Shown: positions 1-5,867 of the stretch, piece by piece
Numbering within the stretch: the stretch's first letter is position 1
Layout of the letters: each line of letters opens with the position of its first letter
From: Anaerolinea thermophila
GTDB taxonomy: Bacteria > Chloroflexota > Anaerolineae > Anaerolineales > Villigracilaceae
Reading direction: 5' to 3'
Assembly (NCBI GenBank): GCA_020722305.1
Contig: DYLB01000007.1
Span: 1 to 25,729, forward strand
DNA: 25,729 nt
Made by a program: the position numbers and the translations under genes
The notes under the pieces: model-generated
What the model saw: only the letters and a program-made list of their open reading frames with translations
The model's database searches: none
Told to the model about the DNA's origin: nothing

Positions 1-64
1 GAACCGGACTCTAGCCGCAGGCGTCACCCGCTCCATCTCTTCAACCGGCGCGGCTGACTCTCAC

Positions 65-93
65 TTGCCAGTCGCCCCATTTGCATCTATACT
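65..93 (+). promoter_or_regulatory. Sigma-70-type promoter of the CYTH-mce-tilS operon
   Basis: A -35 box TTGCCA (65-70) and a -10 box TATACT (88-93) are separated by exactly 17 bases; each differs from consensus at one position. Transcription would begin near base 100, leaving a leader of about 27 bases that contains the AAAGGA ribosome-binding site at 111-116 before the ATG at 127. No other good promoter was seen before tilS, so this one probably drives all three genes. Confidence 0.6.
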
Positions 94-126
94 CTGGCCT
101 GCACGCATCGAAAGGATAAAAACTTT

Positions 127-639
127 ATGCCCGTCAACATCGAGATCAAAGCCCGCGTGGCCGACATCGAAGCCCTCAAACAGCGCGCCGAAGCCTTGAG
201 CGACACCCCGGTGGAAACCATCCCACAGGAGGACATCTTCTTCCGCACCGAAAAAGGCCGCCTGAAATTGCGGATCATCTCCCCGGACGAAGGCTGGCTG
301 ATCTACTACGAACGACCGAATCAGGGCGGCCCCAAACGCTCCGACTACCATTTCTCCCGGACCTTTGAACCGGATACCCTTGAAAAGGTTTTAACCGAAG
401 CCCTGGGCCAGCGCGGTGTGGTGCGCAAGACGCGCCGCCTCTACCTGGCCGGGCAAACCCGCATCCACGTGGACGAGGTGGAAGGGCTGGGCCATTTCAT
501 GGAACTGGAAGTCGTCCTGCGCCAGGGGCAGAGCGAGGCCGAGGGCCGGGCCATCGCCGAAGACCTGATGCGCCGCCTCGGCATCCGGGAGAGCGACCTG
601 CTCGAGGGCGCCTACATGGATTTGATCGAAAATCTTTAA
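127..639 (+). CDS. CYTH domain protein (class IV adenylate cyclase / triphosphatase-like)
   Basis: A 170-residue single-domain protein of the CYTH superfamily, which bind triphosphates within a beta-barrel tunnel; members are adenylate cyclases (CyaB) or tri/polyphosphatases. The N-terminal signature is visible as NIEIKAR (residues 4-10). It corresponds to the family's ExExK, with Asn in place of the first Glu. Alternating charged strands follow (GRLKLRI, RKTRRLYL, HVDEVEGLGHFMELEVVL), including the typical late GLGHFMELE strand. The length fits the short class IV cyclase-like group. The start ATG has an AAAGGA site upstream and a well-placed promoter. It leads a tight operon with mce and tilS, 14 bases before the next gene. 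Whether it makes cAMP or hydrolyses a triphosphate cannot be told from sequence; hydrolysis or an unknown substrate is as likely as cyclase activity. Confidence 0.85.
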   Translation: MPVNIEIKARVADIEALKQRAEALSDTPVETIPQEDIFFRTEKGRLKLRIISPDEGWLIYYERPNQGGPKRSDYHFSRTFEPDTLEKVLTEALGQRGVVRKTRRLYLAGQTRIHVDEVEGLGHFMELEVVLRQGQSEAEGRAIAEDLMRRLGIRESDLLEGAYMDLIENL

Positions 640-653
640 ACCCCAGGAGAAAC

Positions 654-1058
654 ATGCCCACCATCAAATCCATCAACCACGTAGCCGTTGTCGTCGAAGA
701 CATGGACAAAGCCCTCACATTCTGGCGCGATGCCCTCGGCCTGGACCTGCACGAATTACGGGATGTGCCTGCCGAGAAATCGCAGATCGCCTTCCTGCCC
801 CTGGAAAATTCCGAACTGGAACTGGTCGTCCCCACCACCGACGATTCCGGGATCGCCAAATACCTGTCCAAACGCGGCCCCGGGATGCACCACCTCTGCC
901 TCGAAGTGGACGACATCGAAGCCATGCTTGCCCAACTGAAATCCAAGGGCGTGCGCCTGATCAACGAGGAGCCGCGCACCGGGGCCGACGGCAAACGTTA
1001 CGCCTTCATCCACCCCGAAAGCGCCTCCGGCGTGCTGGTCGAACTTTACCAACTCTAA
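654..1058 (+). CDS. mce: Methylmalonyl-CoA epimerase (VOC family)
   Basis: A 134-residue vicinal-oxygen-chelate protein that would interconvert (S)- and (R)-methylmalonyl-CoA in propionyl-CoA metabolism. Two beta-alpha-beta-beta-beta modules are visible. The first begins INHVAVVVEDMDKAL with a putative metal-ligand His9. The second begins MHHLCLEVDDIEAML with His79/His80. The protein ends in GVLVELYQL with ligand Glu130, and EEPRTGADGKRYAFIHP is highly characteristic of this enzyme. Length is normal for the family. An AGGAG site at 645-649 precedes the ATG. It is the middle gene of the CYTH-mce-tilS operon. No methylmalonyl-CoA mutase is in the window. A lactoylglutathione-lyase-like relative is the main alternative, but the match to epimerase is strong. 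Confidence 0.9.
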   Translation: MPTIKSINHVAVVVEDMDKALTFWRDALGLDLHELRDVPAEKSQIAFLPLENSELELVVPTTDDSGIAKYLSKRGPGMHHLCLEVDDIEAMLAQLKSKGVRLINEEPRTGADGKRYAFIHPESASGVLVELYQL

Positions 1059-1073
1059 ACGGAAGCCACAACC

Positions 1074-2513
1074 ATGGATGCCGCGATGTTCGAGAACCTG
1101 CGCGAAATTTTGAAGGATGCCTGCCGCCTGACCCGGGACAGGCCGGTCGTGGCCGGCGTCTCAGGCGGAGCTGACAGCCTGGCCCTGCTCGACGCGCTGG
1201 TCTCGGCCGGCTATAAGGTCATTGTGGCCCATCTCAACCACAAATTGCGCGAGGAAGCCCAGAACGACGCCAACGCCGTCGAGCGCCTGGCGGCCCGCAT
1301 GAACCTGCTCTCGATCATCGAGTCGGTTGACGTCAACGCTTACGCCCGCGAGCGCACCCTGTCCATCGAGGAAGCCGCCCGCGAGGTCCGTTACCGCTTC
1401 CTTTTCGCTCAGGCGCGCAAATACAACGCCCAGGCGGTCGCCGTCGGCCACACCGCTGACGACCAGGTCGAAACCGTCCTGATGCACTTCCTCCAAGGCG
1501 CGGGGCTGGGCGGGCTGAAAGGCATGACTTACCGAACTCTCCTGCCGGCCTACGACGAAAATATCCCGCTCGTGCGCCCCCTGCTCAACCTGTGGCACGA
1601 AGACACGGTCGTCTACTGCGCCATGAAGCGCCTGCATCCCCAAGAAGACGTGACCAACAGCGACCTGAGTTACATGCGCAACCGCCTGCGCCACCTGCTC
1701 ATCCCGGTGTTAGAAAGCTACAATCCCCGCTTCCGTGAGGCCATCTGGCGCACCTCCCAGGTCCTGGCGGCGGACCATGAAGTCCTGACCGAAATCGTGG
1801 ACGATGCCTGGAACACAGCCTTATCCGAATCCGGCAGCGGCTACCTGGCTTTCGATCGAGACAAATTCGCCTCCTTCCCGGTCGGAATCCAGCGCAGCCT
1901 CGTCCGGCGGGCCTGCCAGTCGCTGTGCGAGACCTGGCGCGACCTGGATTTCGATACCGTAAGCCGCGTGACCGCTTTCATCTCAGCCCCCGACCAGGCT
2001 TCGAGCATGGATCTGCCGCACGGTTTACGCTTATTTGTGGAAGAGGGGATTGTTTACCTGGCGATGAAGGACGCCGACTCGCCCGGACGCTGGCCCCAGG
2101 CTTCGGGCGAGTTCCTGCCCGTCTCCGTCCCCGGACAGGTGGGCCTGCCCGGCGAGTGGACGCTTTTTTCCGAGCTGTGGGAGATTCCCGCCCTGGCCCG
2201 TGAGCGCATCCAGAAAAACGAGGATCCCTTCCAGGTCTGGCTGGACGCCGACAAGCTGACGGGCAGGCTGGGGCTGCGCTCGCGGCGTCCCGGCGACCGC
2301 TTCGAACCCTACGGCATGGAAGGCCACACGATGAAATTGTCCGATTTCTTCATCAACGTCAAATTGCCGCAGCGGGCGCGAGAAACCTGGCCACTGTTGT
2401 GCCTGGGGGATGAAATTATCTGGGTGCCGGGCTATCGCCCGGCCCACTCGTACCGCGTGGTCGAGTCCACGCGGCGGCTGATGTACTTCAAGCTGACACG
2501 ATCGGCAGAATAG
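1074..2513 (+). CDS. tilS: tRNA(Ile)-lysidine synthase TilS
   Basis: A 479-residue enzyme that ligates lysine to the wobble cytidine of tRNA-Ile(CAU) using ATP, letting the tRNA read AUA; it is usually essential and cytoplasmic. The N-terminal PP-loop SGGADS (residues 30-35) binds ATP. HLNHKLREE, VGHTADDQVETVLM and YMRNRLRHLLIPVLE are conserved blocks of the ATPase/ligase domain. The C-terminal TilS domain is seen in LGLRSRRPGDRFEPYG, TMKLSDFFIN and the final WVPGYRPAHSYRV. It starts 15 bases after mce; a second ATG lies 12 bases downstream and cannot be excluded. The stop codon's last base opens the perfect hairpin that ends the operon. Confidence 0.95.
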   Translation: MDAAMFENLREILKDACRLTRDRPVVAGVSGGADSLALLDALVSAGYKVIVAHLNHKLREEAQNDANAVERLAARMNLLSIIESVDVNAYARERTLSIEEAAREVRYRFLFAQARKYNAQAVAVGHTADDQVETVLMHFLQGAGLGGLKGMTYRTLLPAYDENIPLVRPLLNLWHEDTVVYCAMKRLHPQEDVTNSDLSYMRNRLRHLLIPVLESYNPRFREAIWRTSQVLAADHEVLTEIVDDAWNTALSESGSGYLAFDRDKFASFPVGIQRSLVRRACQSLCETWRDLDFDTVSRVTAFISAPDQASSMDLPHGLRLFVEEGIVYLAMKDADSPGRWPQASGEFLPVSVPGQVGLPGEWTLFSELWEIPALARERIQKNEDPFQVWLDADKLTGRLGLRSRRPGDRFEPYGMEGHTMKLSDFFINVKLPQRARETWPLLCLGDEIIWVPGYRPAHSYRVVESTRRLMYFKLTRSAE

Positions 2514-2540
2514 AAGGCGGCGGGCTTGCCCGCCGCCTTC
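2513..2540. terminator. Perfect hairpin between convergent tilS and recombinase-like gene
   Basis: A 13-bp perfect inverted repeat, GAAGGCGGCGGGC (2513-2525) with GCCCGCCGCCTTC (2528-2540) around a 2-base centre, so the real loop is about 4 bases. It overlaps the last base of tilS and ends one base before the stop codon of the opposite-strand gene, so it can serve both directions. There is no T-run on either side, so termination may need Rho or rest on the very stable stem. Confidence 0.7.
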
Positions 2541-2541
2541 G

Positions 2542-3462
2542 TCAATCTTCGCCGTCTGTTATCGCGCTTTCCCCGGTCAACTGCCGCAGCTTCATGTGGA
2601 TTTCACGGAACTGGATCTTCGAGATGCCCAGTTTCTGGCGCACCCGGTCGGGGTCCATGCCGCTCTGGAAGTCCTGTACAGCGCAGGTCCAGCGGCACAT
2701 GTCGAAAGACAGGTGTTTGTCCACCAGCCCGGCCTCCTTGCCGATGTCTTCGAGCAGATACTCCAGCCGCCGCGGCGACCAGGGGAAGAGCTGGTCCACA
2801 GGCTCGTATTGGGCCAGGTATTCCTGGTAAGCCGGGATCCAGTCATCGGGCAGGGCGATCTTGCGCTCCTTGTAGCGGTTCGACGGGCTGGCATAACGGA
2901 TGAAGACCATCGGCCCGTCTGGGGCTTCCAGGTCAATGTGGTTGAGATGGAGGCTCAGGCATTCGCTCTTCTTGATCCCGGTCGCCAGTACGAGGTAGAT
3001 CAGGGTGTAATAGCGCGCATCCGGTTTTTCCTGGTGGCGGTGGGCCTCCGCGGCTTGCAGGACGGCGGACGTCTCTTCCTCGGTCAAAATGGTGGGCAAA
3101 GGGCTGATGACCGAGCGCTGGGGCACCCTCTCAGCCGGATCCACGATCAATACGCCGTACTGGTGCAGCCAGCGGAAGAAAGACTTGGTTGAGGTGATCC
3201 GCCGGGCCAGGGTCTTGGGGCTGCACGGGACGCCGCGTTCGTTCTGCATCCAGTCCAGGTAGCGGATCAGGTCGTCCGTCGTGATCGCACCGAGCGGCCG
3301 GTCGGGCGGGAAATAGCTCGCCAGCAGCCCCAAATCCGACATGAAAGCCTTGAGCGTGTAGGGGGAGCGTCCCTGGTCGTTCAGGAACATCCGCCAGGCA
3401 TTGATCGCAGGCAACAAGGGGGTCTGGGCACTGATGTGGGCAACGGGGGATGTGTCGCTCAT
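2542..3462 (-). CDS. Tyrosine-recombinase-fold protein with degenerate active site
   Basis: A 306-residue protein with the XerC/XerD layout: an N-terminal SAM-like core-binding domain (about residues 15-105, with SPYTLKAFMSDL and SPKTLARRITSTKSFFRWL) and a C-terminal catalytic-fold domain (about 125-295). The C-terminal half aligns without gaps to the Xer pattern, but key residues differ. The first catalytic Arg is Lys164 (ATGIKKSE), the His of HxxR is Asp254, the second Arg is kept (Arg257), the His of LGH is Ile280, and the nucleophilic Tyr is His289. The beta-hairpin Lys198 also remains. Strand cleavage by the normal chemistry is therefore unlikely, while DNA binding may persist. The reading frame is intact, with an AAGGAG site and a promoter upstream, so this looks like a maintained gene, not a decaying one. 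A DNA-binding or architectural role is inferred. Confidence 0.8.
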   Translation of the reverse strand: MSDTSPVAHISAQTPLLPAINAWRMFLNDQGRSPYTLKAFMSDLGLLASYFPPDRPLGAITTDDLIRYLDWMQNERGVPCSPKTLARRITSTKSFFRWLHQYGVLIVDPAERVPQRSVISPLPTILTEEETSAVLQAAEAHRHQEKPDARYYTLIYLVLATGIKKSECLSLHLNHIDLEAPDGPMVFIRYASPSNRYKERKIALPDDWIPAYQEYLAQYEPVDQLFPWSPRRLEYLLEDIGKEAGLVDKHLSFDMCRWTCAVQDFQSGMDPDRVRQKLGISKIQFREIHMKLRQLTGESAITDGED

Positions 3463-3479
3463 GGTTTTCTCCTTGAATA

Positions 3480-3498
3480 GCGTGTAGACACGCTGTCT
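3480..3498. promoter_or_regulatory. Overlapping palindromes at the predicted transcription start of the recombinase-like gene
   Basis: GCGTGT-ag-ACACGC (3480-3493) is a perfect 6-bp inverted repeat. It overlaps a second one, AGACA-cgc-TGTCT (3486-3498). They lie between the predicted -10 box and the start codon on the minus strand, covering the expected start of transcription. This is a plausible operator, possibly for autoregulation by the adjacent DNA-binding-fold protein; it could also form a small hairpin in the leader. Confidence 0.35.
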
Positions 3499-3504
3499 GC
3501 GTAT

Positions 3505-3534
3505 AGTTTAAGGCATAATGGGCTGAATTGTCAA
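3505..3534 (-). promoter_or_regulatory. Promoter of the recombinase-like gene
   Basis: On the minus strand a perfect -35 TTGACA (3534-3529) is followed after 18 bases by TAAACT (3510-3505). The start codon is at 3462, giving a leader of about 36 bases with an AAGGAG ribosome-binding site. The same TAAACTATAC -10 region follows a TTGACA upstream of the 8-oxoguanine deaminase gene. Confidence 0.55.
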
Positions 3535-3642
3535 TTAGGATATTCGGGCTATTCTTCCAGGAATTCGAGAAAGACGCGCGGAGATATGATTGTCACTCCC
3601 CGAAAGATTTCCCCGGCTTCTTGAAAATGCTTTTCATCTTCG

Positions 3643-3679
3643 AAAATGCTCCTGTATACTTGGGTGGCAGGAGCATTTT
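3643..3679 (-). terminator. Terminator downstream of the LCP gene
   Basis: A perfect 12-bp inverted repeat, AAAATGCTCCTG (3643-3654) and CAGGAGCATTTT (3668-3679), with a 13-base loop. It begins 17 bases after the LCP stop codon on the minus strand. The A-tract/T-tract ends of the stem make it a plausible intrinsic terminator for the kinase-LysM-LCP operon. The rest of the gap between the two minus-strand genes (3463-3696) holds only the recombinase-like gene's promoter and palindromes. Confidence 0.7.
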
Positions 3680-3696
3680 GCGGAATGGATTTTGCG

Positions 3697-5226
3697 CTAC
3701 GGTGTCATCCCATCCGGGTTGAAACATGGCTTGTAATCGTTCCCCAGCAGCAGCACGTAACTGACCTGGCTTTCGGCGTTGGGGGAGGAGACCAGGGCCG
3801 AGTCCTTCAAGCCGAGCACGGCCAGGAGCAACCGGGCCTGTTCGTTGTCCTGTTCGACGGTGAAATCGTAGAGCAGGGTCTGGTCGTAGCCCTGGGAGTC
3901 GGCTGCGGCCAGGCTGGTTTCGAACCCGGCGTATGCCAGCCTGGAAGCGGCCAGGGCGTCCCAGTCCGCGTAGGAGGAGCCGTTACGGATCTCGACCTTG
4001 ATGCTTTCGCGGACCTCCATTTGCGGTGAATCGGTCAGGAAGCGCTGCACCAGGTCGTAGAGTTGGTTCCCGTTGGGGACCAGGATGTAAGCCCCGCCGT
4101 CGCTGAAGGTCGAATAAACGGTCGGCGGTTTCAGGTAATACGAGCGCACGTCGGCGCCGGTGAACTGCGGGGCCAGCCAGGCCAGTTGGACCATGTCTTT
4201 CAAGCTCAAGTCGGTGGCCACGGTGGAGGTGATGTCGTCGTACAGGGCCGGGATTTTGGTCAGCGTGTCGCCGCGCAGGATCTGGTCGAAAAGGGCGCGT
4301 AACACCTCCTGTTGGCGGCGGCCGCGGTCGAAGTCGCTGGAGCGCATCCGCGAGCGGGCGTACCAGAGCGCCAGGTCGCCGTCCATGTGGACCAGGCCCG
4401 GCCCGGCGGTGTACAGGTGCCAATTGGCTTCGTAATTCGGGTTGAGCGAGGGGTCAATCAGCCGCCAGTCGGTGTAGGCGCAGGCTACCGGCACGTCCAC
4501 GCCGCCCAGGGTGTCCACCACGCGGCGGAAGCCGTCGAAATCCACCATCGCCACATGGTCAATGCGGATGCCCAGGTTGTACAAGATGGTGTCCTTGAGC
4601 AGGCCGGGGCCTTTGCCGGGATAGTCGTACAACTCCCCGTGCTGGTAGGCGGTGTTGACCTTGTTCATGCCCCACTCCGGGATGTAAACCCAGAAATCGC
4701 GCGGGATGGAGAACAGCGAAATCTGCCCGGACTTGGGCCTGAGCGCGGCCACGACGATGGTATCCGTCCTGAAAGAGGATCCCGGACGCAGGTCGGAGCC
4801 GAGCAGCAGGAAAGTGACCGTGTCGGTGTCGGTCATCAACGGGAAGGCGGTCGGTACGCCGGCCGGGGCGTAGATATTGGGCGGCGTCCAGTTTTCGGGC
4901 AGCAGCGACAGGGTCCCGTCGGGGGTGGGCAGGTCGAGTGTGGCGGTCGGTGACGGTCCAACTGTGACGGCAGGGAAAGGCGTCAGTGTGGGGGAGGGGA
5001 AGAGGCCCTCGGCGGAAGGTGCCTCGAAAACGGTATCAGGCCCCAACGTCGGGGACGCTTGCGAAACCTGCCCAGGGCGGAACGGCGTGGGCGTGGCGGT
5101 CGGGTTGGGGACGCGCGTCACCACGATGAATTGTGGCTGCGGGGCAGATTCGCTCATCCCGGACGGCAGGTTGCAGGCAGTCAGCAAAGCCAGGAATGTA
5201 AGCAGGCAGCACAAACGGGCTTTCAT
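3697..5226 (-). CDS. LCP (LytR-CpsA-Psr) family lipoprotein, polymer-to-peptidoglycan ligase
   Basis: A 509-residue exported protein. The signal peptide ends in lipobox LTAC (Cys18), predicting a lipid anchor outside the membrane. A Thr/Pro-rich linker spans about residues 30-130. The LCP domain follows (about 135-320), with FLLLGSDLRPG, FRTDTI (Arg153, Asp155), SIPRD (Arg176, Asp177) and ALWYARSR plus DFDRGRRQQEVL (Arg291-Arg303), the residues that hold the polyprenyl pyrophosphate head group. A LytR C-terminal domain (about 400-495) contains KVEIRNGS. The family transfers glycopolymers from a lipid carrier to the cell wall. I chose the ATG at 5226, two bases after the LysM gene's stop, over the TTG two codons upstream that overlaps that stop. 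It is the last gene of the kinase-LysM-LCP operon. Confidence 0.9.
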   Translation of the reverse strand: MKARLCCLLTFLALLTACNLPSGMSESAPQPQFIVVTRVPNPTATPTPFRPGQVSQASPTLGPDTVFEAPSAEGLFPSPTLTPFPAVTVGPSPTATLDLPTPDGTLSLLPENWTPPNIYAPAGVPTAFPLMTDTDTVTFLLLGSDLRPGSSFRTDTIVVAALRPKSGQISLFSIPRDFWVYIPEWGMNKVNTAYQHGELYDYPGKGPGLLKDTILYNLGIRIDHVAMVDFDGFRRVVDTLGGVDVPVACAYTDWRLIDPSLNPNYEANWHLYTAGPGLVHMDGDLALWYARSRMRSSDFDRGRRQQEVLRALFDQILRGDTLTKIPALYDDITSTVATDLSLKDMVQLAWLAPQFTGADVRSYYLKPPTVYSTFSDGGAYILVPNGNQLYDLVQRFLTDSPQMEVRESIKVEIRNGSSYADWDALAASRLAYAGFETSLAAADSQGYDQTLLYDFTVEQDNEQARLLLAVLGLKDSALVSSPNAESQVSYVLLLGNDYKPCFNPDGMTP

Positions 5227-5228
5227 GG

Positions 5229-5864
5229 TCAATTGTCAGGGGCTATGGTGGGGGTGTCCGTCCTGGGGAAGGGCGTGGGCGACTCGGTCGGCGCGGCCGT
5301 GTCAGTTGGGGTGGGGGTCTCGGTGTCTGGCGCGGGGGTGTCGGAAGGCGAGGGAGTCTCGGTAAGAGTCGGACTCGGCGTGGCGCTGGCAGGACCGGTG
5401 GGGGAGGCGGTGAAGGTGCGGGTTGCCACGTTGGGCACCCACAGGCGCTGGCCGGGGACGATGAGGGTGGAGTACAGGCAGTTGCCGCGCTGTAACTGGC
5501 TGGCGCTGATGCCGTACAGGCCGCTGATGCGAAACAGGGTGTCGCCGGGCTGGACGACGTAATTCCGCATCCAGCCGAGGGGCGGGGCGCAGGCCGTGAT
5601 GGTGGGGGCCGGCGTCGGCGGGAAGGGGGTGATCGAGGCGGTCGGGCTGGGAACAGTGGCGGTGAACGTCGGGCTGGGCAGGGTGGCCGCCAGGGTCGGG
5701 ATGGGGCTGGCGGGCAGGAGGGTCGTCGTTGGGGGCGGGGAAGTGGGCGAGGAGGCGGGAGTTGGGCTATCCTCGGAAAGTGCGAGCGATAGGCTGCCCA
5801 GGATCAGGCCGACCGAAACCAGGGCGATCAGGATCCCCGGCAGGATTTCCCGCAGGCTGCGCAC
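5229..5864 (-). CDS. Membrane-anchored LysM domain protein with Thr/Pro-rich linkers
   Basis: A 211-residue protein with a short cytoplasmic N-terminus, one hydrophobic segment (about residues 8-30), a Ser/Thr/Pro-rich stalk (about 31-95), one LysM domain (about 101-144, beginning YVVQPGDTLFRIS and ending VPGQRLWVPN) and a second Thr/Pro-rich tail to the C-terminus. LysM domains bind N-acetylglucosamine-containing glycans, chiefly peptidoglycan, so the protein probably tethers the membrane to the wall or senses wall glycan. The start is GTG, three bases after the kinase stop, with GGAG inside the end of the kinase gene. It is translationally coupled on both sides. No catalytic domain is visible. 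Confidence 0.85.
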   Translation of the reverse strand: MRSLREILPGILIALVSVGLILGSLSLALSEDSPTPASSPTSPPPTTTLLPASPIPTLAATLPSPTFTATVPSPTASITPFPPTPAPTITACAPPLGWMRNYVVQPGDTLFRISGLYGISASQLQRGNCLYSTLIVPGQRLWVPNVATRTFTASPTGPASATPSPTLTETPSPSDTPAPDTETPTPTDTAAPTESPTPFPRTDTPTIAPDN

Positions 5865-5867
5865 GGT

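Noticed and set aside
1..57. A plus-strand frame open from the window edge to a TGA at 55-57, possibly the end of an upstream gene
   Set aside because: Eighteen codons of Arg/His-rich sequence are too few to identify or to tell from chance.
3528..3722. A 64-codon plus-strand frame between the recombinase-like gene and the LCP gene
   Set aside because: It overlaps the promoter of one gene and the terminator of the other, lacks a ribosome-binding site and shows no domain.
5229..5440. Apparent tandem DNA repeats in the LysM gene tail
   Set aside because: The periodicity follows Thr-Pro-Ser coding with varied codons; there are no conserved units or spacers, so it is neither a CRISPR array nor a true satellite.
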